DNA of 64,000 nucleotides from an uncultured Arachnia sp. (GCA_947493995.1 CANLTJ010000004.1:1-64000); one strand, 5' to 3'; counted from the stretch's first letter, positions 34,533-43,372 are shown. Notes: a model not told the origin generated them from the sequence alone. Translations and numbers: made by a program.

Positions 34533-35947
34533 GTCTCGCGCACGGCGTGCTGATGCCCGGTTTCCCCGGCACCGTGGTGCCGGGCTGGGTTGAAGCCGCC
34601 CTGAAGAGCGGGCTGGCCGGGGTGGTGTTCTTCGCTGAGAACGTCCCGGATCCGGCCACCGCCCGCGCCCTGTCGGATGCGGTCCGGCAGATCAACCCCG
34701 CCGCGGTGGTCGCCTCCGACGAGGAGGGCGGCGACGTCACCCGGCTGGAGGCTGTCACCGGATCGAGTTCTCCGGGCAATGCGGCACTCGGCGCCCTCAA
34801 CGACACCGCCCTGACCAGCGCCGTCGCACGAGCCTATGGACGTCTGATCAACCTTGCGGGTATCGATCTGGCCCTGGGACCCAGCCTTGACGTGGCCAGC
34901 GAGCCGAGCAACCCCGTCATCGGCGTGCGGTCCTTCGGAGCCTCCGCCGAAGTCGTCGGCACCCACGGACGAGCATTTGTCGACGGCCTGTCCGAGGCGG
35001 GAGTCGCTTCCTGCGGCAAACACTTCCCGGGCCACGGCGCCACCACGTCGGACAGCCACGTGGACCTGCCCGTGCTGAATGTGTCGCTCAACACACTCCG
35101 AACGCGCGATGAGCGCCCCTTCGTGGATGCCGCCCCGGATGCCGTCATGACAGCGCACGTCGTGGTGCCCGAGGCGGGGAACGATCCTGCGTCCCTGTCA
35201 CGTTGGACGTACCAGCAGCTGAGAACGCTGGGCCATCGCGGACCGATTCTCACCGATGCATTGGGCATGCGGGCCATCACGGATCGCTTGGACATCGGTG
35301 AAGCATGTGTGCAGGCCCTGGCCGCCGGCGCTGACCTGCTGCTGCTGGATGCCCCGCACATGCGTGATGCCCACGCCGATTTCGGCAGCGTCGTTGAGGC
35401 CATTGATGCCGCACTGGCCACAGGTCGCCTGGATGAGCAGGCAATGCGCCACTCAGCCGCCCGGAATGCCACGCTGTCCCGGCCCCACGCCGCACTCACG
35501 AACGAGTCGGCCGTCAACGCGCTGCGTGACCTTCGGACGGTGGGCGCCCAAGTCGCGCAGGAAGCGCTACGCACCCATGGCGACGTGTCACTGCGCGGAC
35601 GGCCGGTGGTCATCGACGTGCGGCGTCGGGCCGATCACGCTTCCGGCAGCGTGTCCAATCCGCTGCGCGGGGCTCTGGAATCCGAAGGAGTTCCCGCCAC
35701 TGTCGCGGAGCCGACTGATGATCTGCCCCACGGGACCGTGCCCGTTGTGCTCACCCGACTTCCGCTCAGCGACCCGGAGGAGGCTCGCGCGCTCGATGCA
35801 GTGCTGGCAAGGTACCCTCACGCAATCGTCGTGCACGGCGGGGTACGGGATGCAGCACCACGGGCCGAGCGCCTCATCTGCATGCATGGCATCGCTGCCG
35901 TCAACGCCACTGCGGCGGCCCGAGCGATGGTGGGGGCAGGACGGTGA
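34529..35947 (+). CDS. nagZ: GH3 beta-N-acetylhexosaminidase NagZ-like
   Basis: 472-residue glycosidase cleaving terminal beta-GlcNAc from muropeptides or GlcNAc-MurNAc. The GH3 barrel contains KHFPGHGATTSDSHVDLP (about 169-186), with the catalytic Asp/His loop of the NagZ family, and the nucleophile Asp in ILTDALGM (about 244-251). No signal peptide is present, so it acts in the cytoplasm on imported substrate. It is longer than single-domain E. coli NagZ (about 340) and shorter than the two-domain Bacillus enzyme (about 640); residues 350 on form a small second alpha/beta domain. Overlaps its neighbours on both sides. Confidence 0.9.
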   Translation: MSLAHGVLMPGFPGTVVPGWVEAALKSGLAGVVFFAENVPDPATARALSDAVRQINPAAVVASDEEGGDVTRLEAVTGSSSPGNAALGALNDTALTSAVARAYGRLINLAGIDLALGPSLDVASEPSNPVIGVRSFGASAEVVGTHGRAFVDGLSEAGVASCGKHFPGHGATTSDSHVDLPVLNVSLNTLRTRDERPFVDAAPDAVMTAHVVVPEAGNDPASLSRWTYQQLRTLGHRGPILTDALGMRAITDRLDIGEACVQALAAGADLLLLDAPHMRDAHADFGSVVEAIDAALATGRLDEQAMRHSAARNATLSRPHAALTNESAVNALRDLRTVGAQVAQEALRTHGDVSLRGRPVVIDVRRRADHASGSVSNPLRGALESEGVPATVAEPTDDLPHGTVPVVLTRLPLSDPEEARALDAVLARYPHAIVVHGGVRDAAPRAERLICMHGIAAVNATAAARAMVGAGR

Positions 35948-37095
35948 GGGTACTGGGAATGATGTCAGGCACGTCCGTGGACGCCATCGACGTGGCTGTG
36001 GCGGAGATCACCCAACATCAAGCATTAGCTGACATGAGGCTCCTGTGGCATGGAGAGTTCGCCTGGGACCCCGAACTGCGCCGACGCATCCTCGCAGTGC
36101 TGCCACCCGCCAGCAGCGACGTCGCAACCTGGTGCCGACTGGACACCGACGTCGGCCAGGAATTCGGCCGGGCCGCGCAGTGGGCACTGAAGCAGGCGGG
36201 CCCCGTCGATCTGGTCGCCAGTCACGGACAGACCCTGTACCACTGGGTCGAATCGGGAGTCGCTCGCGGCACGCTCCAAGTGGGCAACGCCGCCTGGATC
36301 CGTGCGGCCATCGACGTGCCGGTGCTCAACGACTTCCGAAGTGCCGATATCGCCGCCGGCGGGCAGGGCGCCCCGTTGACCTCCACCTTCGACCACCTGT
36401 GGCTCGGTGAGAGCCCCACCGCAGTGCTCAACCTCGGTGGCATCGCCAATGTCACCGTGGTCGGCCACCCTGACGGCGTGCTCACGGGTGACACGGGGCC
36501 AGCCAGTTGCCTCCTCGATGCTGCCGCGGCACGCCATTACGATGCACCGGCTGATGTCGACGGGGAACTGGCCCTCGCCGGGACCGTGGACGAGGCCGCG
36601 CTCAACACGCTCCTGGCCGATCCCTTCTACCGCCTGCGGCTGCCGAAGAGCACAGGCAGGGAGCATTTCCACGCCCATTACGTCGAGGAGCGCCTCGGCA
36701 GGTCGGGCCCTGCGGGGCCAAACCTTTTCGCCACCCTGACCGAACTCACCGCCCGCACCATCGCGGACGCGGTGACAGCCACCGGCGTGGAGCGTGTGGT
36801 GGCCTCGGGTGGCGGCATGCGCAACCCTGCCATCGTCGCCCGCCTGCGACACCATCTGCGAGTACCTCTGGTGAGTTCGGCAGAGCTCGGCCTTCCCCCC
36901 GACGCGAAGGAGGCCTATGTGTTCGCGCTTCTGGGCCATCTCTCCGCCACCGGTCAACCGGGAACCGTTGCAGGGGTTGCCGGCAGGGCGGCCACCGGTG
37001 CCACCCATCGGGTTGTTCTGGGCAGCCGGACGCCTCCCGGGTCGGCGGCAATAGAGTTCATCGACCGGCTCACACTGCGAAATGAAGAGGAGTAG
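35944..37095 (+). CDS. anmK: anhydro-N-acetylmuramic acid kinase
   Basis: 383-residue cytoplasmic kinase converting 1,6-anhydro-MurNAc and ATP to MurNAc-6-phosphate. The family signature MMSGTSVDAIDVAVAEI is at residues 6-22; HGQTLYHW, NDFRSADIAAGGQGAPL (catalytic Asp region), NLGGIANVTV, DTGPA and GGGMRNP follow. It begins with GTG overlapping the nagZ stop. Anhydro sugars arise from lytic transglycosylases, so the operon handles cell-wall turnover products. Confidence 0.95.
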   Translation: MRVLGMMSGTSVDAIDVAVAEITQHQALADMRLLWHGEFAWDPELRRRILAVLPPASSDVATWCRLDTDVGQEFGRAAQWALKQAGPVDLVASHGQTLYHWVESGVARGTLQVGNAAWIRAAIDVPVLNDFRSADIAAGGQGAPLTSTFDHLWLGESPTAVLNLGGIANVTVVGHPDGVLTGDTGPASCLLDAAAARHYDAPADVDGELALAGTVDEAALNTLLADPFYRLRLPKSTGREHFHAHYVEERLGRSGPAGPNLFATLTELTARTIADAVTATGVERVVASGGGMRNPAIVARLRHHLRVPLVSSAELGLPPDAKEAYVFALLGHLSATGQPGTVAGVAGRAATGATHRVVLGSRTPPGSAAIEFIDRLTLRNEEE

Positions 37096-37100
37096 GAGTC

Positions 37101-38048
37101 ATGACGACGATGCCACGTGTCCAACAACATGCGTGGGGGACAGAGCTGCCGAACCAGTCGTCGGTGGATCTGGACACCAGGGCAACCACCGACGTCGTCG
37201 AGACGTTGATCGCCGCCGACGCCAGTGTGGCGCGCGCCGTGGCGGCGGTGTCGGCTGAGATTACTGCCGCAGTAGAGCTCGTCGTCGCCGCACTCCATGC
37301 TGGTGCGATGGTGCACTACGTGGGTTCCGGCACCTCCGGCCGGATGGGAGTACTCGACGCCGTCGAACTGTGGCCCACCTTCGGCGTCGGCGACTCGCAG
37401 GTACGTGCACACCTCGCTGGCGGACCCGATGCCATCACGATGGCCGCTGAGGGCGCCGAGGACCAGGAGGAACCCGGCCGCTTAATTGCGGCTGGGGCCG
37501 GCGAACTCGACGTCGTGGTGGGGCTCACAGCGTCGGGAGCAACCCCATTCGTGCGGGGCGCCCTCACTGAGGCGAAACAGCGGGGGTTGCGGACGGTACT
37601 GGTGTCCACGAACCCGGCAGCACCGCTCGCCAGATTCGCCGATGTCGCGATCCTGCCTGACACCGGTGCAGAAGTGATCACCGGATCCACCCGACTGAAA
37701 GCGGCCACGGCGCAGAAGATGGTGCTCAACACTCTCTCCACCGCATCCATGGTGCGCCTCGGCAGGACGTTCAGCAATCTGATGATCGACATGGTGCCCA
37801 CCAACAGCAAGTTGCGCGCCCGATCCCTGCGCATGCTGCAGCAGGGTGCGGGGGCATCGGAGGCCGCAGCAGCTGCCGCGCTGGACGCTGCGAAGGGCCA
37901 GGTCCGTGTCGCTCTGGTGAGCCTGCTGGCCGGTACCACTGCTCGGGAGGCCGTCGATGCACTGAGGGACCATCCCGCCGATCCCCACAGAGTGGGTGAT
38001 CCGTCGGGGATCCGCACCGCCGTCGCCGCACTACGGGCGCTGCAATGA
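37101..38048 (+). CDS. murQ: MurNAc-6-phosphate etherase
   Basis: 315-residue SIS-domain lyase splitting MurNAc-6-phosphate to GlcNAc-6-phosphate and D-lactate. The signature GSGTSGRMGVLDAVELWPTFG (with the Glu of DAVEL) is at about residues 75-95, AAEGAEDQEEPG near 115, SGATPFVRGAL near 148, and MIDMVPTNSKLRARS near 228. GAGGAGTAGGAG lies immediately upstream of the ATG. With anmK and nagZ it completes a path from muropeptide sugar to GlcNAc-6-P. Confidence 0.96.
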   Translation: MTTMPRVQQHAWGTELPNQSSVDLDTRATTDVVETLIAADASVARAVAAVSAEITAAVELVVAALHAGAMVHYVGSGTSGRMGVLDAVELWPTFGVGDSQVRAHLAGGPDAITMAAEGAEDQEEPGRLIAAGAGELDVVVGLTASGATPFVRGALTEAKQRGLRTVLVSTNPAAPLARFADVAILPDTGAEVITGSTRLKAATAQKMVLNTLSTASMVRLGRTFSNLMIDMVPTNSKLRARSLRMLQQGAGASEAAAAAALDAAKGQVRVALVSLLAGTTAREAVDALRDHPADPHRVGDPSGIRTAVAALRALQ

Positions 38049-38941
38049 TCCAGACGTCCATGACGGCCCGGATTCGCGGGCAGCTGGACCAGTTGGCCGA
38101 CAGTCAGCGGCAACTGGCCGACGTCATCCTCGCAGATCCTTCCGGTGCCGCGTTGATGTCGATCCACACGCTGGCCAGTACCGCGGAGGTGTCCCAGGCA
38201 ACGGTGAGCCGCTTCTGCCGGGCGATGGGCGTCACCGGATATCCACAGCTTCGGCTCGCCCTCGCCGCCGACAGCGCTGCACCTGGATCGGTTACCTCTG
38301 AAGGGGACATTGCTGAGGGTGATGATCTGGCAACGGTGGTTGGCAAGATTGCCCGAACGGATGCCCAAGCCGTCACCGACACTGCCCATCTACTGGACAT
38401 CGCCATCCTGGAGGGTGCCATCGACGCCCTTGCCCGAGCCCGCCGCACAGAGATCTATGGGGTCGGCGCATCGGCCATTGTGGGTGCCGATCTGGGACAG
38501 AAACTGACCCGTATCGGAAGGGCTGCTGTGGCACACAGCGATGCCCACTTGGGCTTGACCTCTGCGGCGCTGCTGGGGCCCTCAGATGTTGCAGTAGCCA
38601 TCTCACATTCAGGATCGACGGCCGACACCCTCGACATGCTCCGGACAGCGAGACAATGCGGAGCCAGCACCATTGCTGTGACGAACAATTCAAGATCACC
38701 TTTGGCCCGAGAGGTTGATCACGTGCTGCTCACCGCGGCCCACGAGTCGGTGTTCCGATCAGCAGCCACCGCATCCCGGCTGGCTCAACTGTTGGTGATC
38801 GACTGCATCTTCGTGGGGCTCGCGCAGCGGACATTCCACGCTTCGCAAGCCGCCCTGGAGGCCACCTGGCGAGCTGTAAGGCACCGGCCCCCAGCTGTGT
38901 CCACTGGCGACGAGGGAAGGGAAGCCCCCCGCGACGAGTGA
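38045..38941 (+). CDS. MurR/RpiR-family transcriptional regulator
   Basis: 298-residue regulator: an N-terminal HTH (about residues 25-65, including SIHTLASTAEVSQATVSRFC) and a C-terminal SIS sugar-phosphate-binding domain (about 125-260, with YGVGASAIVGADLG, AVAISHSGSTADTLDM and AVTNNSRSPLARE). It is the last gene of the operon, overlapping murQ by four bases. In E. coli MurR senses MurNAc-6-phosphate; the same inducer is likely here. Possible binding sites lie at 31325-31370. Confidence 0.93.
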   Translation: MIQTSMTARIRGQLDQLADSQRQLADVILADPSGAALMSIHTLASTAEVSQATVSRFCRAMGVTGYPQLRLALAADSAAPGSVTSEGDIAEGDDLATVVGKIARTDAQAVTDTAHLLDIAILEGAIDALARARRTEIYGVGASAIVGADLGQKLTRIGRAAVAHSDAHLGLTSAALLGPSDVAVAISHSGSTADTLDMLRTARQCGASTIAVTNNSRSPLAREVDHVLLTAAHESVFRSAATASRLAQLLVIDCIFVGLAQRTFHASQAALEATWRAVRHRPPAVSTGDEGREAPRDE

Positions 38942-38990
38942 CGACACTGAAAGACCGAGGGCCGGATCCGCAGCGAAGCGTCACGGCCTG

Positions 38991-39251
38991 TCAACGTGTG
39001 TAGTGGTACCGGGCCTGCAGGAGAATGAGGTCGTCGTCACGGACCACGTACACCAGCCGGTGCTCGTCAGTGATGCGTCTGGACCAAGCGTTTGCGAGGC
39101 CGTACTTGAGGGGTTCAGGCTTGCCAATCCCGTCGAAGGGATCGCGTGCAGCGTCGTCGATCAATCGGTTGATGCGCTTGACCAGTGTGCGATCAACGTT
39201 TTGCCAGTGTACGTAATCCTCCCAGGCCTGCGGGGAGAACACGAGCTTCAT
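38991..39251 (-). CDS. yoeB: YoeB/Txe-family toxin
   Basis: 86-residue ribosome-dependent mRNA interferase of the RelE superfamily. The protein aligns over its full length with E. coli YoeB, with GIGKPEPLKYG (catalytic Glu), WSRRITDEHRLVY (Arg) and the C-terminal RYHYTR (His and Tyr) preserved, so activity is expected. Its ATG overlaps the antitoxin stop (ATGA). Confidence 0.95.
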   Translation of the reverse strand: MKLVFSPQAWEDYVHWQNVDRTLVKRINRLIDDAARDPFDGIGKPEPLKYGLANAWSRRITDEHRLVYVVRDDDLILLQARYHYTR

Positions 39252-39496
39252 CCGCGATCAAGCTCATGCTCGGAGACCTCACCACGCTCTACGGCATCCA
39301 TCGCATCCAGCAGCCGCCGAGCGTTGGCAGGGGAACGAAAAAGGTATGCCGTCTCTTGCCACGCCGAGTAGTCGTCTGCTGACATGAGGACGGCGTTGCC
39401 TCCTTTCGAGGCGATCTCCACGGCGGCTCGGTTGTCATTGACTTCCTGGATCAGAGGGAAGAGTCTCTTGCGCGCTTCGCTTGCAGTGATGGACAT
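39248..39496 (-). CDS. yefM: YefM/Phd-family antitoxin
   Basis: 82-residue antitoxin with the Phd/YefM N-terminal dimerisation and DNA-binding fold (MSITASEARKRLFPLIQEVN, then AVLMSADDYSAWQETAYLF) and an acidic C-terminal tail (DAMDAVERGEVSEHELD) that would wrap the toxin. GGAGG precedes the ATG. Operon order antitoxin-toxin. It probably autoregulates through sites just upstream. Confidence 0.95.
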   Translation of the reverse strand: MSITASEARKRLFPLIQEVNDNRAAVEIASKGGNAVLMSADDYSAWQETAYLFRSPANARRLLDAMDAVERGEVSEHELDRG

Positions 39497-39505
39497 GACG
39501 GTTCC

Positions 39506-39537
39506 TCCGGATAGCTGACTAGTACGACAAATGGTAC
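39506..39537 (-). promoter_or_regulatory. candidate yefM operator region
   Basis: Upstream of yefM lie a GGAGG ribosome site (39506-39510) and two GTAC-centred motifs (39522-39525 in TAGTACGA and 39534-39537 in TGGTACCA), 12 bases apart. YefM-YoeB complexes bind palindromes with a TGTACA core in E. coli. The resemblance is partial. The following 39541-39719 has no gene I can support. Confidence 0.4.
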
Positions 39538-39719
39538 CAGTTGGGGTGTGGCGACCAAAGTGCTCAGCTGGCCGTGCCCCACCATAGTGAGCCCTACAGC
39601 ATGGACATCGTCGGTCTGGGACGGCGCTCGACGGCCCAGGAAGCGCCGCCAGAGGCCCTCATCGTCGCAGCGGAAACAGGCAGCACCGTGCGTAGTTGTC
39701 GCTCGGGCCATCCGAAGGT

Positions 39720-40373
39720 TTAATCGCAGGCCACGCCCGTTGCGTGGACGGGGCAGTAGCCGCCGGGATTCTTGTCCAGGTACTGCTGGTGCTCCTTCTC
39801 GGCGTAGTAGAAGGGGACGTATGCGGTGATCTCCGTGGTGATCTCGCCGTAGCCGGCCTCCGTCATGCGCTGCTGGTAGGCATCCCGGGACCGTTCGGCT
39901 GCCTTCAGCTGCTCTTCATTCGTGGGGAAGATCGCGGAGCGGTACTCGGTGCCCACGTCGTTGCCCTGGCGAGCACCCTGCGTCGGGTCGTGGTTCTCCC
40001 AGAAGATCTTGAGGAGATCGTCGTAGGTGACTTTCGACGGGTCGAAGACCACCCGTACTGTCTCGGCGTGCCCGGTGCGTCCCCCGCAGGACTCACGGTA
40101 GGTGGGGTTGGGTGTGTAGCCGCCCATGAAGCCGACTGCGGTGTTGACCACGCCGTCGGTCCGCCAGAAGAGGCGCTCCTCGCCCCAGTAGCACCCCATG
40201 GCGAAGTAGGCCACCTCGCAGCCCTCGGGAACCTCATCGAGGGGCAGGCCCAGGACGGTGTGACGCGGGATGGGATTGAGAACGGGGGTGTCCCTGCCGG
40301 GCAGGGCGTTCTCCTTCTCCACCATCTGCGGCTTGAGCGTGCTCCGGATCCATCCCATGACGTCGATATCCAT
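39720..40373 (-). CDS. msrA: peptide-methionine (S)-S-oxide reductase MsrA
   Basis: 217-residue cytoplasmic enzyme reducing methionine-S-sulfoxide in proteins. The catalytic Cys is in [15 protein letters not shown] (about residues 54-68); [44 protein letters not shown] (partly) and the C-terminal [14 protein letters not shown] with resolving cysteines follow. The long N-terminus is usual in actinobacterial MsrA. ATG at 40373 is assumed; an in-frame ATG five codons later is possible. Confidence 0.95.
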   Translation of the reverse strand: MDIDVMGWIRSTLKPQMVEKENALPGRDTPVLNPIPRHTVLGLPLDEVPEGCEVAYFAMGCYWGEERLFWRTDGVVNTAVGFMGGYTPNPTYRESCGGRTGHAETVRVVFDPSKVTYDDLLKIFWENHDPTQGARQGNDVGTEYRSAIFPTNEEQLKAAERSRDAYQQRMTEAGYGEITTEITAYVPFYYAEKEHQQYLDKNPGGYCPVHATGVACD

Positions 40374-40412
40374 GTTCCCAAGTCTAGGCAGCCTCGCAAC
40401 AGCGTCCCGGGC

Positions 40413-41087
40413 TCAATGCACCCGCCAGTCGATCGGCTCGGCGCCCTGTTCTCGCAGGGCGGCGTTGACGCGACTGAACGGTTTGCTGCCGAAGAATCCG
40501 TAGCGGGCCGACAGCGGTGAGGGATGGGGGCTGCAGATGGCCGGAACGTCTCCCAGAAGCGGAAGGCAGGATTGCGCATCCTTGCCCCACAAGATGGCAA
40601 CCAGCGGTCCCCCACGGGCTGCCAGAGCGGAGATCGCTGCGGCAGTCACGTCCTCCCAGCCCTTGCGACGGTGCGACCCAGTCGCCCCGGGCTGAACCGT
40701 GAGGACACGGTTCAGCGACAGGACCCCCTGCTCGAACCACGGGGTGAGGTCACCGTGTCTGGCAGGCGGTATCCCCAGGTCCGATTCCAGTTCCGCGTAG
40801 ATGTTGGCCAGACTGCGGGGAATGGGGGAGACATCCCGGGACACCGAGAAGGCCAGGCCCACGGAGTGCCCGGGGGTGGGGTAGGGGTCCTGCCCGACGA
40901 TGAGGACCTTCACGTCAGCCATCGGCTTGGTGAAGGCTCGCAGCACGTTCTCCGGGGCCGGCAAATACCCGCGCCCGGCGGCGATCTCCTGACGCAGGAA
41001 GTCGCCCATCCGATGAACGGTGGGCTCCACACTGGCAAGGGCATCCGCCCAGTCCGGAGTGACGAGTTCGGACAGCGGTTTCGGCAT
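40413..41087 (-). CDS. ung: uracil-DNA glycosylase
   Basis: 224-residue family-1 uracil-DNA glycosylase removing uracil from DNA. The catalytic water-activating loop [18 protein letters not shown] (about 63-80) and the minor-groove loop HPSPLSA (about 186-192) are intact, in the form typical of actinobacteria. The ATG at 41087 ([13 protein letters not shown]) fits the family start; an in-frame ATG 19 codons upstream lacks a ribosome site. Confidence 0.95.
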   Translation of the reverse strand: MPKPLSELVTPDWADALASVEPTVHRMGDFLRQEIAAGRGYLPAPENVLRAFTKPMADVKVLIVGQDPYPTPGHSVGLAFSVSRDVSPIPRSLANIYAELESDLGIPPARHGDLTPWFEQGVLSLNRVLTVQPGATGSHRRKGWEDVTAAAISALAARGGPLVAILWGKDAQSCLPLLGDVPAICSPHPSPLSARYGFFGSKPFSRVNAALREQGAEPIDWRVH

Positions 41088-41172
41088 CCACACAGCGTGC
41101 CACACGTAGGCGTCGTTTCTCAGTCGTCGCGAATTGCTTGCCATTGTGGGAACTCAGGTTCACAATGATTGA

Positions 41173-41979
41173 ATGAGCACTGTTGATCTTGGACCGATCC
41201 TGGATGATCTGGCCGCTGGCCGCATCGACGCGGATGAAGCCAACCGTCGGATTGAGGAGCTGAAGACGCAGGCAGCAGAAGAGGAGCCTTCCCCCGCGGC
41301 TGACAAACCCAAGCGGCCACGCACAGCCACGTCCAACAACCCGCGTCCGGGCGGATTGACGAAGGTGTCGATCACATCAGTGGGGCGGCGTGTGCGGGTG
41401 GAAGGGGATTCCACCGTCGCGACGCTCGTCGTCGAGGGACGACACGTCCTGCGTCGCAACGGCACCGTGATGGAGGTGAGCAGCACGGGGGAGTTCGGGC
41501 CCAGCTTCCAGGGTTTCTCCCTGATTCGTCCGCCGCGCAACCTTGACGACTTCCGCGACATCGGGCTCGGCAAGGAATTGCTGGTGCGGGTGAACCCCAA
41601 CCTGCTGGTGGACGTCGAGGTCACGACAGGGGGTCTGAAGACCACTGGTGTGCCGCGGTTGGGCCGCGTCAGGGTGACCGCCGGCGGCTGTTCCATCGAA
41701 GGGGTGGATGAGGTGGGCGATCTGCTCACCCAAGCGGGCGGAGTGAGCGTGGAGGGCCCCATCAGCACGGGGCGATCGCGTCTCAAGGTGGAATCCGGAA
41801 GCCTCAACGTCACGCTCACCGAAGGGGCAAACGTCACGATCCGCGGTGAGGCAAGACTCGGACGCATCGCGTGGCCGGACGGGAACTCGGAAGTGGATGA
41901 AGTGATCATCGGGAATGGTTCTGCCCGCCTCGACCTCTCCGTCGTCATGGGCATGGCCACGATCAAGGTGGAGGACTGA
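41173..41979 (+). CDS. putative beta-solenoid DUF4097-like protein with helical N-terminus
   Basis: 268-residue soluble protein. Residues 1-32 form a helical hairpin, ILDDLAAGRIDADEANRRIEEL, resembling the SHOCT-like/DUF2089 C-terminal module. After a Lys/Pro/Thr-rich linker (about 40-60), the rest is repetitive beta structure (VRVEGDSTVATLVVEG, TAGGCSIEGVDEVGDLLTQ, VESGSLNVTLTEGANVTIRG), similar to putative adhesin/DUF4097 proteins. It is followed after one base by a DUF2089 gene and both may be one operon. Function unknown; family members often pair with envelope-stress regulators. Confidence 0.7.
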   Translation: MSTVDLGPILDDLAAGRIDADEANRRIEELKTQAAEEEPSPAADKPKRPRTATSNNPRPGGLTKVSITSVGRRVRVEGDSTVATLVVEGRHVLRRNGTVMEVSSTGEFGPSFQGFSLIRPPRNLDDFRDIGLGKELLVRVNPNLLVDVEVTTGGLKTTGVPRLGRVRVTAGGCSIEGVDEVGDLLTQAGGVSVEGPISTGRSRLKVESGSLNVTLTEGANVTIRGEARLGRIAWPDGNSEVDEVIIGNGSARLDLSVVMGMATIKVED

Positions 41980-41980
41980 C

Positions 41981-42394
41981 ATGGCACACCTGTACCACGC
42001 ACCGGCGGATTGCCCGGTCTGTGGCGACAGCCTGATCGTCACGCGCAAGGGTTGCCGCACCTGCGGCAGTGAGCTGGCCGGCGAGTTCGAGAGCTGCGTC
42101 TACTGCGGGCTCGCCAGCAGTGATCTGGATCTCCTGCGAGTGTTCCTGTCCTCGCGAGGGAATCTCCGGGAGGTGGAGAAGCACCTCGGTGTGTCCTACC
42201 CGACTGCGCGCGCCCGGCTCGACGCAGTCGTGGACAAGCTCGGCTTCACATCCTCCCCCGAGCAGCCCCCCCGGGAGGAGGGCTCAGCCGAGGAAACAGG
42301 AGAACAGCTCACTCCGCGGCAGCAGGTGCTGGAGCGCGTCGCCACGGGCGAGATCAGCGCCGAAACGGCAGCAACCCTGCTCGCGAACCTCTGA
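41981..42394 (+). CDS. DUF2089 zinc-ribbon protein
   Basis: 137-residue regulator-like protein of family DUF2089. An N-terminal double zinc ribbon has CPVCG, CRTCG and CVYCG (about residues 10-48). An HTH-like segment follows (FLSSRGNLREVEKHLGVSYP, then RARLDAVVDKLGF). The last 25 residues (QQVLERVATGEISAETAATL) form the same helical hairpin seen at the N-terminus of the neighbouring beta-solenoid protein. The shared module suggests that the two proteins contact each other or a common partner. Probably a transcription factor; target unknown. Confidence 0.85.
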   Translation: MAHLYHAPADCPVCGDSLIVTRKGCRTCGSELAGEFESCVYCGLASSDLDLLRVFLSSRGNLREVEKHLGVSYPTARARLDAVVDKLGFTSSPEQPPREEGSAEETGEQLTPRQQVLERVATGEISAETAATLLANL

Positions 42395-42448
42395 GCGAGG
42401 CCAGCGAGCAGGGTCGGGATCTGTGCGGAAGGCTGTGGGTGCTGCGGC

Positions 42449-42949
42449 TCAGAGGGGGCGCGCAGCGGTGATCTTCACGTGGATGGTCTTGCCGTTCGGG
42501 GCCTCATACGACACGTCGTCGCCCACCTTCTTGCCGGTGACAGCGGCGCCGAGCGGTGACTGAGGTGAGACGGCCTGTTCGATGGACTCGTCGGTGCCCA
42601 GCACCTCCCTGCTGCCCAGCAGGAAGGTTTCGCTGTCATCCTCATCCCCGTCGAAGGCCACTGTCACGACCTTGCCGGGGGTTGCCTCGTCGTCGGCGCC
42701 CTGTGTCTCTCCCAGTTGAGCCGTCCTCAGGAGTTGCTCCAGCTGAAGGATGCGGCCCTCCATCTGGCCCTGTTCCTCTCGGGCGGCGTGGTATCCACCG
42801 TTCTCGCTGAGATCACCCTCTTCACGGGCTGCGGCGATACGAGCGGTCACTTCTGGGCGGCCGGTGTTCTTGAGGTGATTCAGTTCGGCCTCGAGCTTGT
42901 CGAAGGCGTCCTGGGTCAACCAGACGACGTCGGGAGTGTTCTCAGACAT
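42449..42949 (-). CDS. greA: transcription elongation factor GreA
   Basis: 166-residue factor that enters the RNA polymerase channel and stimulates cleavage of backtracked RNA. The N-terminal coiled coil (LEAELNHLKNTGRPEVT..., tip acidic residues in EEGDLSENGGYHAARE) and the FKBP-like C-terminal domain (SPLGAAVTGKKVGDDV) are complete. As in other actinobacteria, it lies next to a DUF4307 membrane protein and mca. Confidence 0.97.
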   Translation of the reverse strand: MSENTPDVVWLTQDAFDKLEAELNHLKNTGRPEVTARIAAAREEGDLSENGGYHAAREEQGQMEGRILQLEQLLRTAQLGETQGADDEATPGKVVTVAFDGDEDDSETFLLGSREVLGTDESIEQAVSPQSPLGAAVTGKKVGDDVSYEAPNGKTIHVKITAARPL

Positions 42950-42958
42950 TGAGCAACC

Positions 42959-43372
42959 CTATCCGGTGAGGGTGCACGATTCCACCGAGACCGACGTGGC
43001 CTCCTTGAGCGTCTGCATGGTGAGTTCCACGCGTGTCAGTTCCTCGGTGCCGGGAGGGATGGGCACGTCGAGCTCTCCGACGCGCTCGTAGCTGACGGCC
43101 TGTGCGAACATCGAGCACGTGGCAGCCTGAGCCGGATCAGATCGCTGCACCACGATGGTCACGGCGATCTCCTGGGGTGAGACCACGTCGAACTGTCGCA
43201 CCATGGCCACCACGGGAGGGTTCGCGCGTTCCAGACCGGCGAGTATGACGATCCCAATGGCACCCACCACGGCGAGGGTCGCCACGACTGCCACGAGCAC
43301 GTCGACAGGGCTGCGTCTGGGGTAGCGGGCGGCGATCCGTGCCCGGTCCGCCTCACTCAGGGGTCTGCTCAC
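42959..43372 (-). CDS. DUF4307 membrane protein
   Basis: 137-residue protein with one transmembrane helix (about residues 23-47, VDVLVAVVATLAVVGAIGIVIL) and an extracytoplasmic beta domain that ends in VESCTLTG, with conserved cysteines. Matches DUF4307, found beside greA and mca in actinobacteria. Start taken as GTG at 43372 (VSRPLSEADRARIAARYPRR), preceded by GGAGGG. Role unknown. Confidence 0.85.
   Translation of the reverse strand: MSRPLSEADRARIAARYPRRSPVDVLVAVVATLAVVGAIGIVILAGLERANPPVVAMVRQFDVVSPQEIAVTIVVQRSDPAQAATCSMFAQAVSYERVGELDVPIPPGTEELTRVELTMQTLKEATSVSVESCTLTG

Noticed and set aside
39541..39719. Possible gene between yefM and msrA on either strand
   Set aside because: Open frames here have atypical composition and no start signal or family match; treated as intergenic.
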